DNA of 64,000 nt from Rubrivirga sp046845755 (GCF_046845755.1 NZ_CP177357.1:992001-1056000); one strand, 5' to 3'. Counted from the first letter of the stretch, positions 16,608 to 25,701 are shown. Notes: generated by a model not told the origin, from the sequence alone. Program-made: numbers and translations.

Positions 16608-18665
16608 CTACCGCCCGGGCCGCTCCCGGTCCTCCGGGCGCTGGGCGACGGAGCGGGCGTCGGCGCTGGACGGGGCGCCAGCGAGCAGGCGAGCGGCGTC
16701 GACCGGGCGGTCGAGGTGGTCGCGGTACACCTCGGCGAGCAGGAACCGCGCCGAGGCCAGGCTCGGCCGCTGCGCCAGCGCGAGCTCGAGCGCCTGGGCA
16801 GCCGGGGCGGGCTGGCCCGTCGCGAGCAGGGCTTGCGCCAGCGTGTAGTGGCCGGCCGGGTCGAAAAAGCGGAGCGCGAGCGCGTCCAGCATCAAGTCGC
16901 GGGCGGCCTCGGCCCGGCCCGTCAGCAGGAACACGTGGGCGAGGAGCCGGAGCGTGGGGGGCTGCTCGGGGTCGGCCGCGAGCGCCCGGTGGAGTACGGC
17001 CTCGGCGTCGTCGAGGCGCCCGACGGCGAGGTAGGCCTCGCCCAGCGTGCGGAGGAACGAGCCGGTCGTCCCGCCCACCGACGCCGCGCGTTCGAGCAAG
17101 GCGATGGCCGCGTCGCCCTCGCCGCGCGCGAGCCGGAGCCGCCCCCGGACGAGGTCGAGCCCGGGGACCGGCCGGTCGGGGGCGAGGCCCCCGTCCCGGA
17201 CCGACGCTTCGAGGGCGTCGCACAGCGCGAGCGCCTCGTCGACGCGGCCGAGCTGCTCGTAGGCCTGCAGGAGCGTGAACCCGTAGCGCTCGGCCCGCAC
17301 CTCCGCCCAGATCGGCTCCACGAGCCCGACGGCCTCCTCGGGCCTCCCCTTAGACAGGTACACCCGGGACAGGTAGTACGCGGACTCCTGCCGGCTGACG
17401 GCGGCCGTCACCGTGCCGTCCTCGTCGGGGGCGTCGACGTAGCCGAGCGCGACGAGCTGGTCCATCGCCGCCTGGTCGGCCCAGGGGTCGCTGTCGCCAG
17501 CGTCGAGGCGAGCGGCGTCGCCCGGGACCGCCTCCCAGCTGGGGATGCGGTCGACTGGGCCCTCGTCCTCGAAGATCGGTGTCAGCACCCGGCCGTCCAT
17601 GTCGTCGCCGACGGGGAGCCCGAGGATGGTCAGCAGCGTCGGGGTGATGTCGAGCAAGCTGGCGCCGTAGACCGGCTCGCCGGAGCGGAGGCCCGGGCCG
17701 GCGGCGATGAACACCCCGAAGTCGCGGTGCTCGGCGGCCGGCCCCGCCGGCTCGTCCGGAGTCTCGGGGATCCGCCGGGCCCCCGACTCGAAGCCGTGGT
17801 CGGAGACGAGCACGACGGCCGTGTCGTCGTCGACGAGCGCGAGGAGCCGGCCGAGCATCATGTCGTGGAACCGGTAGATCCCTGCGACGACCTCGTGGTA
17901 CCGCGCGAACTGGTCGTCGGGCACGAACGACAGCTGCGGCGGGTGGTACGCCATGAACGAGTGGCAAAAGTGGTCGATGCCGTCGAGGTAGAGCGCCGTC
18001 ACGTCCCACTCGGTCTCCTCGACGGCCCACGTCGCGACCGCGTGGACGGTCGCCGTCTCGGCGAGCATCCGGGCGATGGCGTCGGCGGCCTGCTGCTCGC
18101 CGTCGGTCTGGGGCGGCGACTGGGCGAACGACGGCACGAACGGGATCACCAGCTCGGGCGTGATCTCGTCGGGGTGGACGCGGAGCGCCTCCAGGAACGG
18201 CGCCAGCTCGGGCGGGTGGACGGCCCCCGGCGTCGGCGGCTGCGGCGCCCAGACCGGCCCGCTCACCCGGTGGAAAAAGTTCGACACCATCACCCCGTCG
18301 ACCGGCTCGGCGGGGTGGCTCGGCCACCACCCGATGACGTTCGACCGCAGCCCCGACTGGTGGGCGATGTTCCAGAACGCCTTGGCCGTGCGCGACGTCC
18401 CGAGGACGGGCTGGACGCCGTCGCCGTCGGCCTTGGGCTGGGTGAACCCGAGGACCCCGTGCTTCTCGGCCGTCTTGCCGGTGGCGACGCTGGTCCAGAG
18501 CATCGGGGAAAAGGGCGGGTCCAGCGTCGCGATGTTGCCGCTGACGCCCCGGTCGATCAAGCTCGCGAGGGCCGGGAGCTGGCCGGCGTCGAGGAGGGGG
18601 CGGAGGACGTCCCAGTCGGCGGCGTCCCAGCCGATGACGAGGACGCGGCGGGCGAGGCGAGGCAT
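16608..18665 (-). CDS. Type I phosphodiesterase/nucleotide pyrophosphatase-family protein with TPR domain
   Basis: 685 residues. The first 430 form an alkaline phosphatase superfamily domain: metal Asp in VIGWDAADWDVL (about residue 14), the nucleophile region PPFSPMLWTSVATGKTAEKH, metal ligands in GIDHFCHSFM and SDHGFE. The last 240 are tetratricopeptide-like helical pairs (LLQAYEQLGRVDEALALCDA, LGEAYLAVGRLDDAEAVLHR, FLLTGRAEAARDLMLDAL). There is no signal peptide. The substrate is unknown; phosphodiester or sulfate ester cleavage are the family options. It starts three bases after the upstream sulfotransferase gene, an operon that pairs sulfate transfer with an ester hydrolase fold. Confidence 0.82.
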   Translation of the reverse strand: MPRLARRVLVIGWDAADWDVLRPLLDAGQLPALASLIDRGVSGNIATLDPPFSPMLWTSVATGKTAEKHGVLGFTQPKADGDGVQPVLGTSRTAKAFWNIAHQSGLRSNVIGWWPSHPAEPVDGVMVSNFFHRVSGPVWAPQPPTPGAVHPPELAPFLEALRVHPDEITPELVIPFVPSFAQSPPQTDGEQQAADAIARMLAETATVHAVATWAVEETEWDVTALYLDGIDHFCHSFMAYHPPQLSFVPDDQFARYHEVVAGIYRFHDMMLGRLLALVDDDTAVVLVSDHGFESGARRIPETPDEPAGPAAEHRDFGVFIAAGPGLRSGEPVYGASLLDITPTLLTILGLPVGDDMDGRVLTPIFEDEGPVDRIPSWEAVPGDAARLDAGDSDPWADQAAMDQLVALGYVDAPDEDGTVTAAVSRQESAYYLSRVYLSKGRPEEAVGLVEPIWAEVRAERYGFTLLQAYEQLGRVDEALALCDALEASVRDGGLAPDRPVPGLDLVRGRLRLARGEGDAAIALLERAASVGGTTGSFLRTLGEAYLAVGRLDDAEAVLHRALAADPEQPPTLRLLAHVFLLTGRAEAARDLMLDALALRFFDPAGHYTLAQALLATGQPAPAAQALELALAQRPSLASARFLLAEVYRDHLDRPVDAARLLAGAPSSADARSVAQRPEDRERPGR

Positions 18666-18668
18666 ACG

Positions 18669-19421
18669 TTAGGCGCGCTGACGGTGGAGGGAGCGGTCGA
18701 CGGCGGCCGCCATGGGGGCCGGGTCGAGGCCTCCGACGAAGGCGGCGACGCGCCGGGCCACGCCGGCCGGGTCGGCGATGGCGTCGGCGTAGGGGATCGA
18801 GAGCCGCTCGGCGCCGGGCGTCTCGTCGGCCCAGGCCCGGGCGGCGGCGAGCCGCTGGGCGTAGACGGCCCGGAGCACATCGGGCGGCGCGGGGGTGTGG
18901 CCGCTCGCCGTCAGCATGGCGGCCTGCGACGCGAGCACCTCGTCGAGGTCCCGCTCCATCATCACGACGCGGTACCTCGCGCCGGGCGGGAGGAAGGGCA
19001 GGAGGGGGGCCACCACCTTGACGACGTGGCCGTCGGCCTCGGGCACCCAGGCGCGGTCGCGCGCGAGCCCCTTGACGCGGGCGTGCTCGTAGTAGCCCCG
19101 GGGGTTGCTCGCGTCGGCGGCGCGGGCCTCGTCGGTAAAGGCGGGGAGCCCGCCGGCCGTCAGCATCTGCATCATCATCGAGGTCCCCGTGCGGGGGAGG
19201 CCGGAGACCACCACGAGGGCGGCGCCCGCGAGCGCGGCCGGGTCGGGCTCGTGCGTGGGGTCGGCCTCGGTCCGGCCGCCGCCGACCTCGCGCCGGAGCT
19301 CCTCGCGCCAGACCGTCCCGCGCGCGGCGCGCCAGGCGACCACGCCGCGCCAGCCGTACGCGAGCAGCCCGAGCGACCCCTCGGGCGGCACATTCGAAAG
19401 CGGGGCGTCGGACTCGGGCAC
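18669..19421 (-). CDS. Sulfotransferase-family protein
   Basis: 250 residues. The PAPS-binding P-loop is clear in VVSGLPRTGTSMMMQML (about residues 50-66), and RYRVVMMERDLDEVLASQ (about 143-160) fits the 3'-phosphate-binding strand/loop region. It would transfer sulfate from PAPS to an unknown acceptor. It is the first gene of a two-gene unit with the phosphodiesterase-TPR protein (3-bp gap). A TAGCTTC element on the minus strand near 19453 lies about 30 bases upstream of the ATG in the gap shared with the divergent sod gene. Confidence 0.78.
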   Translation of the reverse strand: MPESDAPLSNVPPEGSLGLLAYGWRGVVAWRAARGTVWREELRREVGGGRTEADPTHEPDPAALAGAALVVVSGLPRTGTSMMMQMLTAGGLPAFTDEARAADASNPRGYYEHARVKGLARDRAWVPEADGHVVKVVAPLLPFLPPGARYRVVMMERDLDEVLASQAAMLTASGHTPAPPDVLRAVYAQRLAAARAWADETPGAERLSIPYADAIADPAGVARRVAAFVGGLDPAPMAAAVDRSLHRQRA

Positions 19422-19477
19422 GGCGGAAACGGGGGCGGGGGGACTCCGTTGAAGCTAGCCCACTCCCCACCCCGACC

Positions 19478-20098
19478 ATGGCCTTCGAGCTCCCGCCCCT
19501 CCCGTACGACTTCGACGCCCTCGAGCCCCACATCGACGAGCAGACGATGCGGATCCACCACGGCAAGCACCACGCCGGCTACACCGCCAAGCTCAACGCC
19601 GCCCTCGAGGGGACGGAGTGGGCCGACCAGCCCGTCACCGAGACGCTGGCGAAGCTCGACAGCCTGCCCGTCGACAAGCAGACGGCCGTCCGCAACAACG
19701 GGGGCGGTTTCCTCAATCACGGCATCTTCTGGACGATCATGTCGCCGAACGGCGGCGGCGCGCCGACCGGCGAGCTGGCCACGGCCATCACCGACGCGTT
19801 CGGATCGTTCGACGCCTTCAAGGAGCAGTTCGAGACGGTCGCTAAGACGCAGTTCGGCTCGGGCTGGGCGTGGCTGGGCTACAGCGCCGAGAACGGGCTC
19901 CACCTCCACGGGATGCCCAACCAGGACAGCCCCGCGCTCCACGGCCACGTCGGCATCCTGGGCCTCGACGTCTGGGAGCACGCCTACTACCTCAAGTACC
20001 AGAACCGGCGCCCCGATTACGTGAGCGCGTTCTGGAACGTGGTCAATTGGGACGAGTGCGATCGCCGCTACCGCGAGGCCAAGGCGCAACTCGGCTAG
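19478..20098 (+). CDS. sod: Superoxide dismutase (Fe/Mn type)
   Basis: 206 residues, full length. It dismutes superoxide in the cytoplasm. The metal ligands are visible: His27 in MRIHHGKHH, the second His in GGFLNHGIFW, and Asp and His in LGLDVWEHAYYLKYQNRR. FGSGWAWL is the family core. The GGGF.NH.IFW pattern together with the ligand region is compatible with Mn or cambialistic enzymes; metal choice cannot be decided here. It is monocistronic, with a strong hairpin 22 bp after the stop. Confidence 0.96.
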   Translation: MAFELPPLPYDFDALEPHIDEQTMRIHHGKHHAGYTAKLNAALEGTEWADQPVTETLAKLDSLPVDKQTAVRNNGGGFLNHGIFWTIMSPNGGGAPTGELATAITDAFGSFDAFKEQFETVAKTQFGSGWAWLGYSAENGLHLHGMPNQDSPALHGHVGILGLDVWEHAYYLKYQNRRPDYVSAFWNVVNWDECDRRYREAKAQLG

Positions 20099-20120
20099 GC
20101 GCCCGCGCCTCCGATCCGTC

Positions 20121-20151
20121 GCGCCCCGCCCGGTCCGCCCGGGCGGGGCGC
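20121..20151 (+). terminator. Terminator of sod
   Basis: A 13-bp perfect GC stem (20121-20133 with 20139-20151) with a 5-base loop, followed by GCGTCGTTTGGG. It is one of the clearest hairpins in the window. Confidence 0.85.
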
Positions 20152-20218
20152 GCGTCGTTTGGGCGAGCCGCGAGCAGCGGACACGACAGGGCCGATTGTG
20201 GAAGCGCTTACCTTCCGA

Positions 20219-20226
20219 GCCCCTCT
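20219..20226 (+). promoter_or_regulatory. Candidate -10 element of the glycosidase gene
   Basis: TACCTTCC ends 12 bases before the ATG at 20239, the typical spacing of near-leaderless promoters in this window. Confidence 0.4.
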
Positions 20227-20238
20227 CTTGACCCCCGG

Positions 20239-23013
20239 ATGCAGCCCCTCTCGTTCGAGTTCGACGTCGAGACCGTCGTCGGCAACGGCCGCTTGATCGC
20301 ACGCGCGACGGCCTCGGAGGGCCGGTTCGTCTTTGCCGGCCCCGCCCAGGCCTACCGGCTGACGCTCGACGGCGAGCCGCTAGCGGACGCCCGCACGGAA
20401 GTGCGCCCCGGCCGCGTCCGCTACCAAACGCCGCGCGGGGCCGCCACGCTCGCGGCCCAGCCCGACGCCGTCGTCTACGCCGTGCTCGTCGAGGGCGCCG
20501 GGACGTGGACGCTCGCGCTCGACGGGGAGGGGGAGGGCGTGGCGACGGCCTGGACGCCGGACGGCGCGGCGTCGTCGCCCCGCGAGCGCGTGCCCGCCGA
20601 CGCCGACGATCAGCGGACGCTGACGCTCGCCGAGGGCGGCCGCGGCGCGTTCCTGCTCGGCGACGCCCACGCCATCGCAGCCATCGCCGACCCGTTCGAC
20701 GCCGTCGAGGCGTGGGCCGAGCGGACGGCCGGGCGCGGCCTGCGCCTGCGGACGCCCGCGCCCGACCTCGACCGCGCCGTCGAGTTCGCCAAGGCACACC
20801 TCGTCTTGGGCTACGACTGGAATCCCGACGCGACCGGCGCGCCGGGCGGCGAGGGGTCGAAGCTGGTCTGCGACGTGTTCCGCTGGCGCGACGTGTGGAG
20901 CCGCGACTTCGGCTCCGGCTTCGGACCCGGCGGCGTCGCGGCCGGCCTCATCGACCCCGTCCTGGCAACGCTCGACTACGAGGCCGAGCGGTACGGTGCG
21001 CACCCGCCGGCGGGCCTCAAGGTGTCCGACGACACGAGCCAGGGCGGCTCCGCCGAGGCGCTTGGCTGGGTGCTCAAGCTGGTCTGGCGCGTCTACAAGC
21101 ACACGGGCGACCGGGCGTGGCTCGCGCGGATCGTGCCGGCGTTCGAGCCCTGGGTCGAGGAGTGGATCGCGCGCGACGCCGACGACGACGGGCTCGTCGC
21201 CGACGTCACCGAGTGGATGGACCACAGCCGCTTTCTGCGCCTGCCCGAGGGCCAGCGGACGCTGTACTCGAACGTCCTGTACTTCGCGGCGCTCCGCCGG
21301 ATGGCCTACCTCTGCGACGCGCTCGGCCGCCCCGCCGACGCCGAGCGCTTTCTCGACTTGTCCAACCGCTCGCGTCAGTCGATCCACGACGCGTTCTGGA
21401 ACGAGGCCGGCTACTTCGACAACGCCGTGATGTGGGGCGTCCCGGACACCGCGCTGATGCTGGCCGACAACGCGCTGGCGGTCGTCGAGAAGGTCGCCAG
21501 CCGGAACGAGCGGTACCGGACGCTGCGCGCCATCCGCGAGCGCCTCTGGCGCACCTTCGGGACGGTCACGGTCGACCCGCCGATGCGCTACCTCGACGCC
21601 GACAACGACCACAACGGCAAGGTGTGGCCGTGGTGGATGGCGCTCGAGGCCAAGGCCCGCTTCCAGGCCTTCGACGCCGAGGGCGGCCTGCACGTGCTGG
21701 GCAAGATCGTCGACACCTTCGCCCGGCCCACGCTGCCGGGCCTGTGCGAGGAGTACCTCGAGCCCGACACCGGCGAGCAGGACGACGTGGTCGGCCACGC
21801 CTTTATCACCGGCTCCGGCGCGCTCTTGGACGCCGTGCAGTACGGGATGCTGGGCCTGAGCGTCCGCGAGCCCGGCGAGCGCACGATCCGGCTCGCGCCC
21901 GCCGTCCCCCGCGACTGGGAGACGTGGGGCGCCGACATCGACCTCGTCGCCGGGCGCCTCATCCTCGACCAAACCGACGACGGGCTGACGGTCGCGCTCG
22001 ACGCCACGAACGTCGAGACGCTCGAGCTCCGGGTGCCCCCGCGCGAGGCCGTCGAGCGCGTGGTCGTGGACGGGGCCGAGGTGGAGCCGGAGCGCGTCGA
22101 GGACGGCGCCAGCCTGATCTTGCGAGTCACGCTCTCGGCCGGCCAGCGGCACACCGTCGAGATCGCGTACGCGGCGCAGCGGGTGTGGAACGGGAAGCTG
22201 GCGATGCCGCCGCTCCCGCCGCCCGCCGTCGTCGCCCGGCCGCACCTCATGGACGACCCGCGCCTGTTCGCGCCCGTCTTGCAAGACTTTGTCCGATCGA
22301 CGGCGAAGTATTTCGGCGCGGTCCACCACATCCGCGTCGACGAGATCGACGGGCTGGCGGGGGAGGGCGACTGGCTGATCCTGGTCGGCAACGAACTGCC
22401 GTACCGCACGAAGGACGGCGCCCTGGTCCCCGACGCCATCGACGGGCTGCTCTCGCGCGGCGGGTCGATGCTGCTCCTGGGCCCCCGCTTCCCGCGCATC
22501 GACATCACGGCGCACTACCACCGCGGCGCGCAGATGGGCGAGCAGGCCGGCATGTTCTGGTGGAAGCTCTGGGAGGACGGCGTCTGGCGCGACTACAGCC
22601 CCCGCCTCGACCAGACCCTCGATGCGCCCGCCCCGACCGGGACGGTCTACTGGGGCGACGGCCCGCTCTTCCGGCCCTGGGAGCACGGGCTCGGCCTGTT
22701 CGGCTTCGAGACCGACGCGCGTGGCGTGTTCGACGTCGACGGCGAGGTGGTCGTCGACGCCGAGCACCCGGTCGGGGTCGTCTATACCGACTGGGCCGTC
22801 CGCAAGCCGTGGTCCTTTACCCCGCTCGCGTTCACCCAGCGCACGACGCCGCTCGTAACCGGCCCGCGGACCGAGCGCTACCCGTGCGCGGCGCTGCTGG
22901 CGAACGCGGACACGGGCGCGCGGATCGTCGTCGTGGCGCCGTCCGTGTGCTCGCGGCCGGATCTCTTGCACGAGGTGCTCGGCCACGTCGCCGTCCCGAG
23001 CAAAGCGGGTTGA
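20239..23013 (+). CDS. Large six-hairpin (alpha/alpha barrel) glycosidase-like protein
   Basis: 924 residues, no signal peptide, so probably cytoplasmic. Residues 1-160 are beta-rich. Residues 170-570 are the helical six-hairpin domain: DVFRWRDVWSRDFGSGFGPG, LKLVWRVYKHTGDRAWLARI, WVEEWIARDADDDGLV, and WPWWMALEAKARF are typical of amylo-1,6-glucosidase/GH63-like catalytic barrels, with acidic residues in the expected loops. A beta-sandwich follows to about 660. The last 250 residues (DWLILVGNELPYRTKDG, GGSMLLLGPRFPRIDITAHY) look like a glutamine-amidotransferase-like fold as found at the end of some glycosidases. Substrate unknown. The ATG at 20239 follows the -10 element closely. Confidence 0.65.
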   Translation: MQPLSFEFDVETVVGNGRLIARATASEGRFVFAGPAQAYRLTLDGEPLADARTEVRPGRVRYQTPRGAATLAAQPDAVVYAVLVEGAGTWTLALDGEGEGVATAWTPDGAASSPRERVPADADDQRTLTLAEGGRGAFLLGDAHAIAAIADPFDAVEAWAERTAGRGLRLRTPAPDLDRAVEFAKAHLVLGYDWNPDATGAPGGEGSKLVCDVFRWRDVWSRDFGSGFGPGGVAAGLIDPVLATLDYEAERYGAHPPAGLKVSDDTSQGGSAEALGWVLKLVWRVYKHTGDRAWLARIVPAFEPWVEEWIARDADDDGLVADVTEWMDHSRFLRLPEGQRTLYSNVLYFAALRRMAYLCDALGRPADAERFLDLSNRSRQSIHDAFWNEAGYFDNAVMWGVPDTALMLADNALAVVEKVASRNERYRTLRAIRERLWRTFGTVTVDPPMRYLDADNDHNGKVWPWWMALEAKARFQAFDAEGGLHVLGKIVDTFARPTLPGLCEEYLEPDTGEQDDVVGHAFITGSGALLDAVQYGMLGLSVREPGERTIRLAPAVPRDWETWGADIDLVAGRLILDQTDDGLTVALDATNVETLELRVPPREAVERVVVDGAEVEPERVEDGASLILRVTLSAGQRHTVEIAYAAQRVWNGKLAMPPLPPPAVVARPHLMDDPRLFAPVLQDFVRSTAKYFGAVHHIRVDEIDGLAGEGDWLILVGNELPYRTKDGALVPDAIDGLLSRGGSMLLLGPRFPRIDITAHYHRGAQMGEQAGMFWWKLWEDGVWRDYSPRLDQTLDAPAPTGTVYWGDGPLFRPWEHGLGLFGFETDARGVFDVDGEVVVDAEHPVGVVYTDWAVRKPWSFTPLAFTQRTTPLVTGPRTERYPCAALLANADTGARIVVVAPSVCSRPDLLHEVLGHVAVPSKAG

Positions 23014-23032
23014 ACCCGGCCCGGGGGCGTGA

Positions 23033-23042
23033 GAGCTTGCGG
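23033..23042 (+). promoter_or_regulatory. Candidate -10 element of the GNAT gene
   Basis: GAGCTTGCGG matches the window motif TAKCTTGCGG except for the first base and lies 17 bases before the ATG at 23060. Confidence 0.4.
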
Positions 23043-23059
23043 CTCCGCCCCGTGCCGCC

Positions 23060-23590
23060 ATGTCCACGCTCCGCACCGCTCGGCCCGACGACGTGCCCGC
23101 CCTCGCGGCCCTGATCGGGCGGTCGGGGCGCGGGCTCCGCGACGGCTACACCGAGGCGCAAGCGGCGGCGCTGACGACGCACGTCTTCGGCGTCGACTCC
23201 CAGCTCGTCCGCGACGGGACGTATTTCGTCGTCGAGGACGGCGGCGCGATCGTCGCGTGCGGCGGGTGGAGCCGGCGACGGACGCTGTTCGGCGGCGACC
23301 AGGCGAAGGCCGGGCCGGACCCGCTTCTCGACCCGACGACGGAGCCCGCCCGCATCCGGGCCTTTTTCGTGGACCCGGCGCAGGCCCGCCGGGGGCACGG
23401 CCGGCGCCTGCTGGCGGCGTGTGAGGACGCCGCGCGAGCGCACGGCTTCACATCGCTGGAGCTGGTGTCGACGGCGCCCGGCGAGCCGCTGTACCGGGCG
23501 GGCGGATTTGAGGTCGTCGAGCGGTTCGCGCTGCGGCTGCCCGGAGGCGTCGAGGCGCCGGTCGCCCGGATGCGCAAGCCGCTGGGATAG
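23060..23590 (+). CDS. GNAT-family N-acetyltransferase
   Basis: 176 residues covering one complete GNAT domain. The acetyl-CoA pyrophosphate loop is FVDPAQARRGHGRRLLAACE (about residues 103-122), preceded by the ARIRAFFV strand and followed by LELVSTAPGEPLYRAGGFE, the usual C-terminal half. The acceptor is unknown. It faces the unknown acidic protein gene, ending three bases before that gene's stop on the other strand. Confidence 0.88.
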   Translation: MSTLRTARPDDVPALAALIGRSGRGLRDGYTEAQAAALTTHVFGVDSQLVRDGTYFVVEDGGAIVACGGWSRRRTLFGGDQAKAGPDPLLDPTTEPARIRAFFVDPAQARRGHGRRLLAACEDAARAHGFTSLELVSTAPGEPLYRAGGFEVVERFALRLPGGVEAPVARMRKPLG

Positions 23591-23593
23591 GGG

Positions 23594-24379
23594 CTACCGC
23601 GCGTGCTCGGGGAAGAGCTCGGCGAAGCGGGCGACCATGCGCGCGGCCTCGTCGGCGTCGGCGCCGGTCTCGGAGGCGTACGTGGCGGGGTCGCCGCCGG
23701 TGCGCGCGAGTGTCCAGTAGTCGTCGGCCCGAGCCAAGGCGCTCTCGAAGGCGTCGGCGTCGAGCAGGACCTCCGGGTCGTCCAGGAGCGGCTGGCCAAA
23801 GAGGGCACGGGCCTCGGTTTCGGAGAGGCCGTCGGGGCCGTAGCCGGCGTGCGAGGCGTCGTCCTCCTCGACGCCGACGCGGAACGCCGGGTGGTGCAGG
23901 AGGTCCTCAAAGCCCACGACCGGGTGGCCGGTCTGCTGCGCCATCTCGATCTCCTCCGGGAGCATGGCCTGCCAGTGGATCTCAGCCGTCTCGAGCAGCC
24001 CGTCGAGCCCCATCATCTCGTCGTCGCCGACCTCGTCGCCGACGAGCTGGGCCGCGAGCGCCGAGCGTTGGTGCGCGCGCTGGGCGGGCGGGAGCGAGAA
24101 GAAGGCCCACAGCACGCGCGCCGTCTCCAACAACGCGACCGTGTCGTCGCCGACGGACTCGGGGTCGGCCCGCAGCCGGAAGGCGTCGCCGGCGTCGAGG
24201 TCGTAGAGCCCGAACAGGGGCTCGGCGAACAGCGCCAGCGACTCGTAGAGCACGCCGGTCTCGCCTTCGACGAGCACGCGGCTCAGGCGGGCCTTACGGG
24301 TGGCGAACGCCTCGGCGGCGGCCCCGTCGAAGGCGGCGACGGTGTCGGGGTCGAGAGGGGCCTGGTCTGCGTCGGACAC
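23594..24379 (-). CDS. Hypothetical acidic protein
   Basis: 261 residues, not recognised. The composition is strongly acidic and Ala/Leu-rich and the predicted fold is mainly helical; there is no signal peptide, membrane segment or Cys/His cluster. It reads like an intracellular accessory protein. It starts 38 bp after the DUF3037 gene on the same strand and so may be the third gene of the HipA-like/DUF3037 operon. Codon usage resembles its neighbours, which supports that it is real. Confidence 0.65.
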   Translation of the reverse strand: MSDADQAPLDPDTVAAFDGAAAEAFATRKARLSRVLVEGETGVLYESLALFAEPLFGLYDLDAGDAFRLRADPESVGDDTVALLETARVLWAFFSLPPAQRAHQRSALAAQLVGDEVGDDEMMGLDGLLETAEIHWQAMLPEEIEMAQQTGHPVVGFEDLLHHPAFRVGVEEDDASHAGYGPDGLSETEARALFGQPLLDDPEVLLDADAFESALARADDYWTLARTGGDPATYASETGADADEAARMVARFAELFPEHAR

Positions 24380-24417
24380 GGGGGAGGGGTCGTCGGGAAG
24401 AGGGGGCGGACTAGACG

Positions 24418-24828
24418 CTAATCCCGCGTTCGGGGGTTCCGGGCGCCGGGAGAACCTCCGGCGAGGTCGGCGGCCACGCGCGCCAACGCGGCGGCGGGGT
24501 CGTCGGTGAGCCCGGTCCGGACGGGCAGTGTTTGGAGCGCCGTCGACCGCGTGGCCGTCAGAAAGTGGAACCGCTCCGACGGTGGGAGCCGCCCGATCGG
24601 CCCGGCCCCAGCGCCGCCCCGGGCGACGGTCTCAAACGCAGCGACGGCGCGCGCCAGCAGGTCGGGGTCGAGGCTCAACCGAGCCGCAGCCTCACTTGTC
24701 TCCCCGAGCGCGCAGTCCAGAAACCCGGCCTGGCGGCAGCTCAGCACGGCGCCGACCGTCACCGCGTCGCCGGTCGGGACGTGGACGGCGCGGACCAGGG
24801 CGTAGTCGAACGCTCGGCGCGCGCTCAT
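24418..24828 (-). CDS. DUF3037 family protein
   Basis: 136 residues. The N-terminus FDYALVRAVHVPTGDAVTVG and the following ALGETSEAAARLSLDPDLLA, then the late FHFLTATRSTALQTLPVRTG, match DUF3037, a small family usually found beside HipA-like kinases. No function is established. Its ATG overlaps the stop of the kinase gene by four bases (ATGA), so translation is coupled. Confidence 0.82.
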   Translation of the reverse strand: MSARRAFDYALVRAVHVPTGDAVTVGAVLSCRQAGFLDCALGETSEAAARLSLDPDLLARAVAAFETVARGGAGAGPIGRLPPSERFHFLTATRSTALQTLPVRTGLTDDPAAALARVAADLAGGSPGARNPRTRD

Positions 24829-25664
24829 CGCCGGTACGCGAGCGCCGACGTGTCGGGCGCCTCGGCCTGGGCGCGAGCGGCCTCCTCGGCCCAGGCGCGG
24901 GGCCCCGCGAGCCGCTGGCGGAAGTAGTCGGCATACGCAGAGCGGCCCGCGTCGGCGGTCTCGAACGGGGCATCGCGGCCCGGCGGCGCGTCGGTCAGCA
25001 GCGCGTCGGGCACGGCGGCGAGCGCGTCCGTCACGACGGCCTCGGTCAGGAGCGGCGCCAGCCGGGCGTCGGCCGCCAGCAGCGACGACGCGACGGGCAG
25101 CAGCACGTGGTCGCGGATGGCCGGGAACGGCGCCGCCGCTTTCGCCGCGTCGACGGTCGCCCAGTTGTGGTGGAAGTACAGCGCCGCGCCGTGGTCGATG
25201 AGCCACAGGTCGGGGCCGTCGTCGCCCCGGGCGACGAGCAGGTTCGGGTTCCGCGCCGTCCGGTCGATGTTGGTCGTCAGCGCGTCGAGCCAGACGACCG
25301 CCGCCGCCGTGTCGGGGTCGACCAAGTCGGCGTGTGCGACGGGGTCGTAGGCGAAGGCGCCCGGCACGAACGCCAGCCCGACGTTCGGGCCGCCGCTGGC
25401 GCGCAGGATGTCCTGGATCTCGGGGTCGGGCTCGGCCCGGCCGAACCCGTCGGCGAGCGTCACGACGGCGAGGTCGGGGAGGGGGAGGCCCAGCGCCGAC
25501 GCCAGCCGGCCGACGACGACCTCGGCGATCAGCGCGCGCGCGCCCTGCCCGGCGCCCCGAAACTTGACGACGTAGAGCCCGCCGTCGGTCTCGACGAGCG
25601 CGGGGAGCGAGCCGCCCTCGCGCAAGGGCGTGACGTAACGGAGGGCGGAGTGGGTGTCGATCAC
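24825..25664 (-). CDS. HipA-like kinase family protein
   Basis: 279 residues. It resembles the shorter HipA-like kinases rather than classical HipA. Visible kinase features: a strand with YVVKFRGAGQGARALIAEVV (nucleotide-binding Lys and Glu helix), then ALTTNIDRTARNPNLL with the catalytic Asp and metal Asn, and LWLIDHGAALYFHHNW with the metal-binding Asp. The active site therefore looks intact. There is no adjacent HTH (HipB) gene; the partner is DUF3037. The GTG at 25664 is chosen because upstream residues are Arg/Ser-rich junk; two CCCCCGT-like units lie near 25702-25715. Confidence 0.8.
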   Translation of the reverse strand: MIDTHSALRYVTPLREGGSLPALVETDGGLYVVKFRGAGQGARALIAEVVVGRLASALGLPLPDLAVVTLADGFGRAEPDPEIQDILRASGGPNVGLAFVPGAFAYDPVAHADLVDPDTAAAVVWLDALTTNIDRTARNPNLLVARGDDGPDLWLIDHGAALYFHHNWATVDAAKAAAPFPAIRDHVLLPVASSLLAADARLAPLLTEAVVTDALAAVPDALLTDAPPGRDAPFETADAGRSAYADYFRQRLAGPRAWAEEAARAQAEAPDTSALAYRR

Positions 25665-25701
25665 GGGCGGCTCACGGCGCCAGCGGCGTCGGGTTCCGGA
25701 A

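Noticed and set aside
24418..25664. Classical hipBA toxin-antitoxin locus
   Set aside because: No HTH HipB-like gene is present and the kinase belongs to the shorter HipA-like group paired with DUF3037.
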